A DNA stretch of 64,000 nt from Nonomuraea spiralis (GCF_014648435.1 NZ_BMRC01000025.1:62001-126000); one strand, 5' to 3'; shown: positions 54,692 to 63,650, counted from the first letter of the stretch. Numbers and translations are program-made. The notes: generated from the letters alone by a model not told the origin.

Positions 54692-56430
54692 GTGTCCTCC
54701 TCGTCCTGTTCCGGGGTGTCGGCGGCCGGGCCGTCGTGCTCGGCGGAGGCGAACAGGGCGCGGTACGCCGGGTCCCGCCAGAGCTCCTGATGGGTGCCGC
54801 GGCCGCGTACCCGGCCGGCGTCGAGCCAGATGACCAGGTCGGCCAGGGCGGCCGTGGCCGGGCGGTGCGCGATGACCAGCCGGGTGCGCCCGCGCATGCC
54901 CTCGGCCAGGGCGTGGCTCACCCGGGCCTCGGTCGCCGTGTCCAGGCTGGAGGTGGCGTCGTCGAGGACGGTCAGCCGGGCCTGCCGGAGGAACGCCCGT
55001 GCCAGTCCGAGCCGCTGCACCTCGCCGCCGGACAGCGGCGCGTCCGCCGCGGGGGTGGCGTACCCGAGGGGCAGGCGGCGGATCACGTCGTCCACGGCCG
55101 CGGCCTTCGCGGCGGCGCGCACCGCCTCGGGGGCGACGGCCGGAGCGCCGTAGGAGATCGCCCCGGCGATGTCGCCGCCGAGCAACACCGGGCGTTCGAA
55201 CGCGTACGCGACGGCGCCGCGCAGCTGCCCGGGATCGACGTCGCGGAGGGGGACACCGTCGAGGAGCACCTGGCCGTCGTCGGGGTCGGTCAACCGGCCG
55301 GCCAGCAGCGCGAGCGTCGTCTTGCCCGCGCCGGAGCCGCCGACGACGGCGGTCATGGCCCCGGCGGGTATCTCCAGGTCGATGCCGTCGAGGAGCGGGG
55401 TCCGCCCGCGCGTCACCGTCACGCCCCGGAACGAGAGTGTCCCCGGTCCGGGTGGAAGGGGCCGCGCCCCGGCGGCCAGGACGGGCAGGGCGAGAACGTC
55501 GTGCACGCGGACCGCCGCCGAGCGGCCGAAGGCCATGCCGAGCAGCGGGTCGATCTGTTCGACGAACACCAGGCCCAGGGCGGTGTAACCGGCCGTGGCG
55601 AGGAGCGCGCCCGCCGGCAGCCGGCCCTGCGCGACGCCGAGCCCCGCCACGGCCAGCACGACGACCTCGACGAGCGGCAGGATCAGGGTGATCCGCCATA
55701 CGCTCCGCGCCTGCGCCCGCCACAGGGCGTGCCCCGCGGCGCTCAGCTCGGGCAGCGGCCGCAGCACACGGGCGATCTCCCGGTCGGCGGTGCCCGCGGC
55801 GCGGACCGTCCGGATGCCGGCGAGGGTCTCGGTGAGGCGTGTGGCCAGCCGGCCCTGGGCCCGCTGGTAGTCGCCGTACAGGCCGGAGACCTGGGCGACG
55901 AACCCGCGCATGACGACGAGCGCGACGGGGACGCCGCTCAGGAAGGCGACGCCCACCCGCCAGTCGATCGTGAACAGCGCGACCACGCCGCCGGCCGACA
56001 GGACGAGCCCGGACACGATCTGCACCAGCGTCGCGGGGACGTAGCCGGTGGTCGCCGTGTTGCCCACGAGCCGGTTGACGAGCTCTCCGGCGGGGAACGT
56101 GCCCGCTCCTGCCGCGTCGGTCCGGAGCACGCGGTCGATCGCGCGCAGGCGCAGCAGCCTGGTGGCGGAGGCGACGGACGTGATCCCCGCGATGCCCGAG
56201 GCGATGTCGGCGAGCGCGGCGGCCAGGAGCAGGACCGCGAGCTCGGCGTACGCGGCCGTGGAACCCGTGCCGGTGAGGACCGCGTTCACCGCCGTGCCCA
56301 CCGCCGAGGGCAGGGCGAGGGAGACGGCGATCGAGGCCGCCGCGGCGGCGGCCGTCCCCGCCAGCGGCGCCCACGTGGCCCGGGCCGTCCAGGCGATGAG
56401 CCGGTCGCCGTGCCTGTGTCCGGCGTTCAT
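54673..56430 (-). CDS. ABC half-transporter 1 of the lanthipeptide cluster
   Basis: A 585-residue exporter half. After a short N-terminus it has six spans and an ATPase domain with Walker A GGSGAGKT, signature LSGGEVQRLGLA and Walker B LTVLDDATSSLD. I choose the ATG at 56430 (AAGGGA upstream) over an earlier in-frame start five codons upstream. It pairs with the following half-transporter. It starts 162 bp after the precursor gene, beyond a strong hairpin. Confidence 0.9.
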   Translation of the reverse strand: MNAGHRHGDRLIAWTARATWAPLAGTAAAAAASIAVSLALPSAVGTAVNAVLTGTGSTAAYAELAVLLLAAALADIASGIAGITSVASATRLLRLRAIDRVLRTDAAGAGTFPAGELVNRLVGNTATTGYVPATLVQIVSGLVLSAGGVVALFTIDWRVGVAFLSGVPVALVVMRGFVAQVSGLYGDYQRAQGRLATRLTETLAGIRTVRAAGTADREIARVLRPLPELSAAGHALWRAQARSVWRITLILPLVEVVVLAVAGLGVAQGRLPAGALLATAGYTALGLVFVEQIDPLLGMAFGRSAAVRVHDVLALPVLAAGARPLPPGPGTLSFRGVTVTRGRTPLLDGIDLEIPAGAMTAVVGGSGAGKTTLALLAGRLTDPDDGQVLLDGVPLRDVDPGQLRGAVAYAFERPVLLGGDIAGAISYGAPAVAPEAVRAAAKAAAVDDVIRRLPLGYATPAADAPLSGGEVQRLGLARAFLRQARLTVLDDATSSLDTATEARVSHALAEGMRGRTRLVIAHRPATAALADLVIWLDAGRVRGRGTHQELWRDPAYRALFASAEHDGPAADTPEQDEEDTWTSAR

Positions 56431-56525
56431 GAGATGTCCCTTCACTCCATCGGGAGCGTTCTCCGGCAGCCGTCGGGGACGGCTCGATGATGTGGGTCGT
56501 ACGGCGTCGCCGCCGGTGTGTCGGC

Positions 56526-56555
56526 GCGGTGCCGGCCCCGGGGGGCCGGCACCGC
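56526..56555 (-). terminator. Strong hairpin between precursor and transporter genes
   Basis: GCGGTGCCGGCC and GGCCGGCACCGC form a perfect 12-bp stem with a six-base loop, 38 bases after the precursor stop. Partial termination or RNA stabilisation here would give excess precursor over transporter, as is common in peptide clusters. Confidence 0.75.
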
Positions 56556-56592
56556 CGTGACGGGTCCTAACGGAAGGTCAGGAACCGGGAGG

Positions 56593-56715
56593 TCACCTGG
56601 TGACGTAGCAGCTGTTGCCCTCGTTCTCGCAGGTGAAGCTGGAGACCTGGCAGGCGGCCAGGCCGGACTCCTCGCGGGCGGGGAGCATGTCCAGCGCGGT
56701 GATGTCGAGTTCCAT
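56593..56715 (-). CDS. Lanthipeptide precursor peptide
   Basis: A 40-residue peptide too short for the usual gene-finding cutoff. AAAGGAG lies before the ATG at 56715. It begins MELDITALDMLPAREESG, a leader with the LxxLxxLP helix pattern seen in class III/IV precursors. The core side reads LAACQVSSFTCENEG and NSCYVTR, with Cys22, Cys29, Cys36 and Ser17, Ser25, Ser26, Thr28, Ser35, Thr39. It has one proline, Pro12. It lies between the peptidase and transporter genes on the same strand. Up to three thioether rings are possible. Confidence 0.85.
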   Translation of the reverse strand: MELDITALDMLPAREESGLAACQVSSFTCENEGNSCYVTR

Positions 56716-56805
56716 CGGTTTCTCCTTTTTCTCGGTGGGGGCCCGCGGGCGCGGGCCTTCTCGTGCCACCGGTCCGGCACCGGGTGAGGGCGCCGGCCGG
56801 CGGGA

Positions 56806-58578
56806 TCATGGGTGCCGCGGGGAGCGGCACTGGAGGAAGGCGACCAGGCGGTCGAGTACGAGGTGGCCGTCCGGTCCGGTCAGCGGGTCGTGCCCCGCGC
56901 CGGGCACCTCGACGTACGTGAGCTCGGCCCCGCCGGGACCGGCCCGTGCCAGCCGGTCGCGCAGCCGCCGGGAGTGGCCGACGGGGATGGTCGCGTCCCG
57001 TTCTCCGTGGACGACCAGCAGCGGGCCGCGCAGCCGGTCGGCCAGCCGGATCAGGTCGCGCGGCCCGAGGTCGTCGTCCTCGATCTCCGCGCGGCCGCCG
57101 AGCCGGTCGAGCATGTTGCGCACCAGCGGGGGCCCGTCGGCGTAGAGCTCCCGCCCGGACAGGAACGGCGCGACGACGGCGGCGCGGGACCACAGGCCCG
57201 GTTCCGCGGCGGAGGCGAGCAGCGCGAGGTGTGCGCCGTAGCTCACGCCGTACAACATGGGCGGGGTGGCGTCCGGTCGGCGGGAGTTCGTCAGGGTGCG
57301 TCCGAGGTGGAGGACGTCGGCCAGATCCGGTCCGCCCCAGGCGCCGCGGATCGCGTCGCGGTGGACGGGCCCGTACCCGGTGCTGCCGCGCTGGTTGGGA
57401 GCGACCACGGCGACGCCTTCGTCGGCCAGCCGCTGGAACAGGGGGTCGTAGGCGAGCCGCCAGGCCGACTCGGGGCCTCCGTGCAGAGCCACCACCACAC
57501 GTACGGCGGCGGCGGGGTCGCCGTAGACGACGGCCTCGACGGGTCCGGCCGGGCCGTCGAAGCGGCGTGCTCCGGCGTGCGCCCGCCCGGTCCCGCCGCC
57601 GTCCGGTCCGGGGACCGTCACCACGTGGGGCGGCAGGCCGGGGGCGGAATGGACCAGCCGCAGCGTGCCCGCGTTCCAGGCGGCCATCGGCAGGATCGTG
57701 CCGGTCGCCGGCCCCGCCTCCTGCATGCCGCCCTCCGCCAGGTCGTACAGCAGGGCGTGGGAGCGCACCCCGCTGGTGACCGCCAACGCCAGGCGGCGTC
57801 CGGCCGGGTCGACGGCGAGCGGCGTGACGGCGCCCTCGACGGCGTTCAGCTCCTCGGGGAAGGCGGTGGGCGCGTCCGCGTCGCGTCCGCGGATCCCCAG
57901 GCGGTGGCCGCCCCGGGTCTCGCGAGCGGTCAGCAGGACGCCTCCTTCGGGGGCGGCGAGCAGCAGGTGCTCGCGCCGTTCCAGGCCGGGGAGCGGGGTC
58001 ACGGTGCCGTCGGACAGGTCCAGCACGACCGTGCGCGTCCGGGGGCCGGACGGTACGGCCACCGCCAGCAGGCGTCCGGACGCGTCCAGCCAGACGCCCC
58101 CGGCCAGCGGGCCCGGCACGTCGGCCACGAGCTCGGGCGGCTCGGCCCGGCCGGACAGCCGCCACACGGCCGTACCGCCCGCCTGGGTCGTACGGAAGGC
58201 GAGTGCGGCGGTTCCCGCGCCCCGGCCCGCCACCAGCCTGAGCCCGCCGCCCGGAACGGCGGCCAGGTCGTGGACCGACGAACCCGCGCCGCCCGCCGGG
58301 TCCGGGACGACCAGGAGCAGCCGGTGCGTCCCTCCGGTTCCGGCCCGGCTCAGCAGGATGGCGCCGTCGTCCGTCGGGACCGCGGTGCTCGCCGGACTCT
58401 CGCCGTCCCAGAGACGCAGGACGCGGGAGCGGGGACGCGCGCCGGTCAGGTCCCACAACTCCGGAGCCAGGGGGCGGCGGCCCTCGGCGGTGAGACACAC
58501 GGCGTACCGTCCCAGGCCGGAGAACCGGAAGCTCAGCCGGAGCATCGTCCCGGCCACCGTGCCCGTCACCGCGCTCAT
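56806..58578 (-). CDS. Prolyl-oligopeptidase-family (S9) peptidase, probable leader peptidase
   Basis: A 590-residue S9 peptidase: an N-terminal beta-propeller (to about 345) and a C-terminal alpha/beta hydrolase. The triad is Ser446 (YGVSYGAH), Asp528 (HGERDATIP) and His563 (GAGHDP). Its start overlaps the synthetase stop (ATGA). No signal peptide. In the flavipeptin cluster an S9 enzyme (FlaP) removes the leader after a proline. Since the precursor has one proline and the transporters lack a protease domain, the same job is likely here. Confidence 0.88.
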   Translation of the reverse strand: MSAVTGTVAGTMLRLSFRFSGLGRYAVCLTAEGRRPLAPELWDLTGARPRSRVLRLWDGESPASTAVPTDDGAILLSRAGTGGTHRLLLVVPDPAGGAGSSVHDLAAVPGGGLRLVAGRGAGTAALAFRTTQAGGTAVWRLSGRAEPPELVADVPGPLAGGVWLDASGRLLAVAVPSGPRTRTVVLDLSDGTVTPLPGLERREHLLLAAPEGGVLLTARETRGGHRLGIRGRDADAPTAFPEELNAVEGAVTPLAVDPAGRRLALAVTSGVRSHALLYDLAEGGMQEAGPATGTILPMAAWNAGTLRLVHSAPGLPPHVVTVPGPDGGGTGRAHAGARRFDGPAGPVEAVVYGDPAAAVRVVVALHGGPESAWRLAYDPLFQRLADEGVAVVAPNQRGSTGYGPVHRDAIRGAWGGPDLADVLHLGRTLTNSRRPDATPPMLYGVSYGAHLALLASAAEPGLWSRAAVVAPFLSGRELYADGPPLVRNMLDRLGGRAEIEDDDLGPRDLIRLADRLRGPLLVVHGERDATIPVGHSRRLRDRLARAGPGGAELTYVEVPGAGHDPLTGPDGHLVLDRLVAFLQCRSPRHP

Positions 58579-61301
58579 GACGCCGCCGATGCGGGCACAC
58601 GCGCCGGGACGTCGGCCGTCCAGGTACGGGGGCCGCCGTGACGCAGCCGCAGCAGGAAGTCCAGTACGCCCGCCAGACCGGTGTTCCAGCCGAAGCTCAC
58701 CGTGCCGCCGTTCTCGTCCGGCACCACCAGCAGCCCGTCCCGCAACACCGCCCGCGCCTCCAGGCAGGCGGCCAGTTCCGCGGCGTGGGCGCGGTAGTCG
58801 CCGTCGCCGAGCAGGTCGGCCATGTCCAGCAGGAACTGCCCGTCGCCGGCCAGGCCGTGGCAGGCGGCGGTCCCCGAGGACAGCCGGGAGGAGCGGACGG
58901 CGACCGCGGCGGCCTTCGCGGCCTCCAGGAACGCGGGCTCGCCGGTGGCGGAGTGGAGCCGGACGAGGAAGGTGCCGACCCCGGAGGAGCCGCTGCACCA
59001 GTGCGCCATCCGGACCGCGCCGCCGGGGAACTCCGGCCACCAGGCCGCCGCGCCCGCTTGCTGGGCGGCGGCCAGCAGCGTGTGCCCGGCGAGCAGGGCC
59101 GTCTCCAGGTACTCGTCGTGTCCCGGAGCGGCGGCGGAGAGCAGGAAGGTCCCGATGCCCGCGACGCCGTGGGCGAAGCCGTAGTGGACGGCGCCGGCCA
59201 GTGCCGACGGGAAACGTTCGGGGATGGGCCACAACACGGTGCCGGGAGTACGCTCTGCGCCCGCCACGAGGGCGTCGGCGCACCGCTCCGCCCGCGCCCG
59301 GAAGCGTTCCTCGCCCGTGGCCCGCCAGAAGTGCAGCAGGGCCAGGCCCGTACCGGCCAGGCCGTGGCAGACGTCGGGGTTCGGCCATGACCTCGGCAGG
59401 TTCAGCGCGAGGTCGGTGCCCGCCTTGAGCAGCACGTCGTCGCCGAGGGCGCGGCCGGCCTCGTACAGTCCCCAGGCGATGCCGGCCCGGCCGAAGTAGA
59501 GACCGGGCGAGGGCCTGGCCTCGCTCTCCAGCCGCCGGAGCGTCCAGGCCGCGGCGTCGCGCAGCGCGGCTTCGACGTCGTCCCGTCCGTCCTCGCGGGT
59601 GGCCAGGACCGACGCCAGCAGCGCGAGCACACCGGCCGAGCCGTACTGCACGGCGCAGGGGTCGGCGGTCTCGCCGAACCCGGACACGGGCCACAGGCGC
59701 CGGGCCTCGGGGTCGCGGTCCATCGACCGAAGCGTGTGCACGATCCCGTCACCGAGCAGACGCTCCTGGTCCGCGACGACCAGGCGACGCACGACACCGC
59801 CATCCGTCAGAGGCCGGGGCGTGGTGGCCAGGTCGTCGAGGAAGGTGGCGACGCGCGGAAGGTCCCAGCGTCGGGCCGGGTCCTCGTACATCAGGCCGAG
59901 GATCATCGGCTGCAGCGCCAGGGCCACGGCGTCGCCCTCGCTCGCCACCTCGACCAGCCGCCGCACCCGGGCGTCCCACGAGCGGCTCGCGGGCGGTTCG
60001 TCGGAGCCGAGCAGCGGCCGGCACTCCGTGGCCAGGTGGAGCACCGTCGCGCCCAGGGCGTACAGGTCCGCCTCGGTCCCCGCGGCCGGACCGTACATGG
60101 GCCCGCGTACCTGCTCGGGCGGCGCGTACCCGGCGGTGTACGCCTTGGTGACCGGGGTGCCGGGAACGGCGGCCATCTCCAGGTCGACCAGCCGGCAGGA
60201 GCCGTCCGGCCCGACGATGACGTTGTTCGGCGTCAGGTCCCGCAACACGAAGCCCCGCTCGTGCACGGCGCCGACCAGGCCGGCCAGCGCGCGCACCGCG
60301 GTCAGCGCCGCGTCCTGCCACCCGTCCGGGTCGGCGGCCTTCGCCTCCCCCGCCCAGTCGGTCAGTACGGTGCCCTCAAGGTGCTCCTGCGCCAGGAACA
60401 GGTTGTCCCCCTGCGTGAACAGGCTGACCTTGCGACTAGTGACACCGACCGGCCCGAGCAGATCCAGCATGTACGCCTCGTGGCGGAGCCGGTCACGTTC
60501 GTCCTGGCCCTGGAGGGTGGCGCTGATGTGCGGACGCGCCTGCTTGATCACGACCTGGGCGCCGGACAGCCGGTCCTCCGCCAGGAACACCCCGCCCTTG
60601 GCGCCGTGCCGGATCGCCTGCCGCACCACGAACCGGCCGTCCAGCACGACGGCCTCCGGCGCGGTGGTCCGTACCGGGGCCTGACCCGACTCGAACGGGC
60701 AGACGGCCCATTCCGGCGGGGAGTACCAGGCGTTGCGCCGGTCCACCACGCCGGTGCCGTCGGGGGCGGTCAGCGGCGAACTGTAGAGCCCGTCGTTGTC
60801 GAGCACGCTCCGCGCGGAGAACACGCCGTAGCGGTAGTGCACCAGGCTGCCCGGCCGGTAGGCCCGGTCGGACAGGACGGGCGGGCCCGGCAGGCCGTAC
60901 GTGGCCCGGTGCAGGTCCTCCGCGATCGCCGTCGCCGCCTCGTCGTCCGGGGGATAGACGGTGATGAACTTCCCGACCGACCCCCGCTGGACGTTCCTGG
61001 ACAACAGACCGGTCAGCTCGTCGAACGTGGCCGCGAACTTGAACGGGCACCGACGCCGCACCAGCACCTCCGCCGCCCGCGCCAGCACGACGGGAGCCGA
61101 CAGCGGCGTCGCCGAGACGTGCAGCTTCCATCCCTGGTCCCGCGCCCCGGCGTCCTGCGGGGCCACGTACGTCCACGGTGCGCGGTGGCGAACGTCCCAC
61201 CCGTCCCCGGCGAACCTCTGCAGAACGGCCCTGACCAGGTCCTCCAGTACGTGGAGATCCGCGCTCACACGCTCGTCCACGCCTGTCGTGCTCGTACTCA
61301 C
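58575..61301 (-). CDS. Lanthipeptide synthetase, lyase-kinase-cyclase (LanL/LanKC type)
   Basis: A 908-residue enzyme with an N-terminal phosphoSer/Thr lyase domain (about 1-215, GWKLHVSATPLSAPVVLARA), a Ser/Thr kinase domain (about 222-495; Lys253, Asp355 in LRDLTPNN, Asp373) and a LanC-like cyclase (about 510-890). The cyclase has all three zinc ligands: Cys769 in AHWCSGSSG, and Cys814-His815 in ACHGLAG. Class III LanKC enzymes lack these, so class IV (LanL) is the better call. It phosphorylates and eliminates Ser/Thr, then adds Cys to make lanthionine. The start is a GTG at 61301. Confidence 0.9.
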   Translation of the reverse strand: MSTSTTGVDERVSADLHVLEDLVRAVLQRFAGDGWDVRHRAPWTYVAPQDAGARDQGWKLHVSATPLSAPVVLARAAEVLVRRRCPFKFAATFDELTGLLSRNVQRGSVGKFITVYPPDDEAATAIAEDLHRATYGLPGPPVLSDRAYRPGSLVHYRYGVFSARSVLDNDGLYSSPLTAPDGTGVVDRRNAWYSPPEWAVCPFESGQAPVRTTAPEAVVLDGRFVVRQAIRHGAKGGVFLAEDRLSGAQVVIKQARPHISATLQGQDERDRLRHEAYMLDLLGPVGVTSRKVSLFTQGDNLFLAQEHLEGTVLTDWAGEAKAADPDGWQDAALTAVRALAGLVGAVHERGFVLRDLTPNNVIVGPDGSCRLVDLEMAAVPGTPVTKAYTAGYAPPEQVRGPMYGPAAGTEADLYALGATVLHLATECRPLLGSDEPPASRSWDARVRRLVEVASEGDAVALALQPMILGLMYEDPARRWDLPRVATFLDDLATTPRPLTDGGVVRRLVVADQERLLGDGIVHTLRSMDRDPEARRLWPVSGFGETADPCAVQYGSAGVLALLASVLATREDGRDDVEAALRDAAAWTLRRLESEARPSPGLYFGRAGIAWGLYEAGRALGDDVLLKAGTDLALNLPRSWPNPDVCHGLAGTGLALLHFWRATGEERFRARAERCADALVAGAERTPGTVLWPIPERFPSALAGAVHYGFAHGVAGIGTFLLSAAAPGHDEYLETALLAGHTLLAAAQQAGAAAWWPEFPGGAVRMAHWCSGSSGVGTFLVRLHSATGEPAFLEAAKAAAVAVRSSRLSSGTAACHGLAGDGQFLLDMADLLGDGDYRAHAAELAACLEARAVLRDGLLVVPDENGGTVSFGWNTGLAGVLDFLLRLRHGGPRTWTADVPARVPASAAS

Positions 61302-61444
61302 GCCACAACCTCACGCTTGATCGAACTCAGGACGTTCCCGATGGCCGCCGGTGAACAGCGAACAGGGGCGCGCTCATGGCTCACTGATGGCCTCTTAAGG
61401 CGCTCGGCCGAGGGCTACCGGCCGGCTGGAAGGCGGATCATGCG

Positions 61445-61480
61445 CGGCTCCGTCCCGCGGACGTACGAGGGACGGAGCCG
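61445..61480 (-). terminator. Hairpin terminator after the small secreted protein gene
   Basis: CGGCTCCGTCCC and GGGACGGAGCCG form a perfect 12-bp stem with a 12-base loop, eight bases past the stop at 61489. It separates this gene from the lanthipeptide operon. Confidence 0.75.
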
Positions 61481-61488
61481 TCCGTGCG

Positions 61489-61734
61489 TCAGTAGAAGAG
61501 ACTGAGGGCGAAGCGCGAGCCGGACAGCTCGCACTTGAAGTCCTGGACGATGCCACCACTGGTCAGGGCGGTGAAACCGGCCCGGGTGCACTGATCGCGG
61601 TATTGGTAGTACCCCGCCACGTGCCACGACCCTGCCGCCTGCTGCGCGGACGCGGGCACGGCAGAGCCGGCAACGGCGCCAAGAGCGAGCCCACCGGCGA
61701 CGAGGGCGGCTGTGGTCAGACGTCGAAGTCTCAT
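61489..61734 (-). CDS. Small secreted two-cysteine protein
   Basis: An 81-residue preprotein; GAGGAGAAGAGG precedes the ATG. The Sec signal ends near PASA-QQ. The mature part, about 48 residues, has two cysteines (YRDQCTRAGFTALTS and QDFKCELSGSRF) and ends in an aromatic ALSLFY. Cysteine spacing, order of features and the hydrophobic C-terminus match the product of 24541-24780. Not part of the lanthipeptide operon, since a terminator lies between. Function unknown. Confidence 0.78.
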   Translation of the reverse strand: MRLRRLTTAALVAGGLALGAVAGSAVPASAQQAAGSWHVAGYYQYRDQCTRAGFTALTSGGIVQDFKCELSGSRFALSLFY

Positions 61735-62054
61735 GTTTCCTCTTCTCCTCAAGGAATGGCGATCGCGCGCCAGGCACGCGACAACGTTCAGCCGCCAAGA
61801 TGTGCCACAAGACTTGGGAACCACTTAGGAGCCGCCCTTAAGACGCCGCGACCTCCTTAACCCCACCTTTCAGAACGCACACAACCGACAGGTCACCACG
61901 CCGGTCATCAGGCCTCCCGAGGCTGCGGTCCCTCAGGGAGCCCAGCGACGAAGACCCCCGTCCCGCACCAAAGGGGCGTCGTCGAGCCGTCGTGGAAGAC
62001 AAGCGGTCGTGCCGCGATTGCGACGGCGCCCCCACAGCCCTATCGTCACGGCCC

Positions 62055-62831
62055 ATGAAACGCTTATCGATCATCCTGCTCGCCTGCGCCGCCGTCCTGC
62101 CCGTGGGCGGTACGGCCAACGCGGCGGCATATCCGGTCAAGAACGCCAAGCTGACCGCCAACCCGCTCTACGACACGGGCACGCTCCCCACCGTCGACTG
62201 CGCCGAGCCCCCGGTCAGGCGCGGCGACCGCAAACTGGCCCGCGCCTACCTCGACTCGGTGATCGGCTGCCTGGAATCCGCCTGGCAGTGGCACCTCGAC
62301 AAGGCGAGCCTGCCCTACAGCAAGATCAAGGTCCGGCACCTGGCCAAGATCCCCAAGAACTACTGCGGCTTCGACATCCCCAAGGACGACTCCCAGGCCC
62401 AGTACTGCCCCAAGACCCGCACGCTCGTCTTCCAGATCGGCAAGAACTGGCTGGACGACCCCACCGATCTGTGGCTGTTCGACACCGCCGCCGCCATGTA
62501 CGCCATGCACGTCCAGAAGCTCACCGGCATCTACGACGCCTACCTGGCGGCCCCCCACCGCAGCGCGGCCGAACAGAACGAGCAGGAACGACGGCAGAGC
62601 CTCCAAGCCGAGTGCCTGGGCGGCGCCTTCGTCAAGAGCGCCTGGCCGATGACGGACCGCACCGACAAGGACTGGACCTACTTCCTGAGCCTCGTCCAGG
62701 GCGACGGCCCCCACGACAAGCGCACCATCGGCAGCACCGCGTCACTCAAGAAGTGGATCAGCCGCGGCTTCGCCACCGGCGACCCGGCCTCCTGCAACAC
62801 CTGGACAGCCCCTTCCTCCGCAGTCGCCTGA
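62055..62831 (+). CDS. Secreted YpfJ-like metallopeptidase homologue without the zinc motif
   Basis: A 258-residue preprotein with a signal peptide (MKRLSIILLACAAVLPVG). The family pattern is clear: NPLYDTGTLPTVDC near the start, a central helix, and LQAECLGGAFVKSAW, which contains the Glu that binds zinc in active members. Where active members have AHEYGHHVQ, this protein has AAMYAMHVQ, losing the HEXXH motif. It is thus a probable pseudoenzyme that binds rather than cuts proteins. Confidence 0.8.
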   Translation: MKRLSIILLACAAVLPVGGTANAAAYPVKNAKLTANPLYDTGTLPTVDCAEPPVRRGDRKLARAYLDSVIGCLESAWQWHLDKASLPYSKIKVRHLAKIPKNYCGFDIPKDDSQAQYCPKTRTLVFQIGKNWLDDPTDLWLFDTAAAMYAMHVQKLTGIYDAYLAAPHRSAAEQNEQERRQSLQAECLGGAFVKSAWPMTDRTDKDWTYFLSLVQGDGPHDKRTIGSTASLKKWISRGFATGDPASCNTWTAPSSAVA

Positions 62832-62985
62832 CCCATCCCCAAGGCCCGGGGAACGCCGCCAACCACCGCGCTTCCCCGGACCGGCCCCGTCGTGACCACG
62901 CCGTCCCGCAGGCCCCGCCACTGCGCACGGCATTGTCAGGCCTTCTAGCATGTGAGCGGATGAGGACAACTGCCGGGGAGTGGCC

Positions 62986-63600
62986 ATGCAGATAGCGGTC
63001 GTCACCTTTGACGGGTTCAACGAGCTGGACAGCTTCATCGCATCCGGCCTGATCAATCGTGCTCGCATGCAAGGTCAGGACGTGACCGCGTACATCACCT
63101 CGCCGACACCCACGGTGACCTCGATGAACGGTGTGGAGGTGACCAGCCAGCGACCGCTGGAGTTCGTCTCCGAAGCCGACGTGGTCCTCCTCGGGAGCGG
63201 CATCAAGACACGTGATGTCGTGGCCGACGACACGCTGCTGGAGCGTCTGCCGCTCGACCCATCGCGGCAGCTGATCGGCTCGCAGTGCTCCGGTGCTCTG
63301 GTGCTCGCGCGCCTCGGCCTGCTCGCCGGACGGCCGGCCTGCACGGACACCATCACGCGGCCTTGGCTTGAGGAGCGCGGGGTGACGGTGCTGGATGCGC
63401 CGTTCCACGCGGAGGGCGCGATCGCGACCGCGGGTGGCTGCCTGGCATCGGTTTACCTGGCGGCGTGGGCGCTGCTGCACACGGCCGGTGAGAGGGCCGC
63501 TTGGGCCGCGATCGAGTATGCGGCGCCCGTGGGTGAGAAAGAGGAGGTCGTACGGCGGGTCATGTCCACCGTAGGTGTGCGGACGGCGGCACTGCGCTGA
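62986..63600 (+). CDS. DJ-1/PfpI-family protein
   Basis: A 204-residue class I glutamine-amidotransferase-like protein. It begins MQIAVVTFDGFNELDSF and has the nucleophile elbow GSQCSGALVLARLGLL with the expected cysteine. Members act as chaperones, glyoxalases or isonitrile hydratases. The ATG at 62986 is preferred because GGGGAG lies five bases upstream; a GTG six bases earlier is possible. Confidence 0.88.
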   Translation: MQIAVVTFDGFNELDSFIASGLINRARMQGQDVTAYITSPTPTVTSMNGVEVTSQRPLEFVSEADVVLLGSGIKTRDVVADDTLLERLPLDPSRQLIGSQCSGALVLARLGLLAGRPACTDTITRPWLEERGVTVLDAPFHAEGAIATAGGCLASVYLAAWALLHTAGERAAWAAIEYAAPVGEKEEVVRRVMSTVGVRTAALR

Positions 63601-63650
63601 CGTGAGCTGCCCACCGACGCCGGGCTTGCTCGGCCGTACCCAGTGACGGG

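Noticed and set aside
52913..56374. 1153-residue frame that looks like one fused ABC protein
   Set aside because: Its first half is an out-of-frame reading of the upstream ABC gene; the true protein starts at 54691.
58575..61301. Class III (LanKC) assignment of the synthetase
   Set aside because: Domain order fits, but all three cyclase zinc ligands are present, which class III enzymes lack; class IV is preferred, though not proven.
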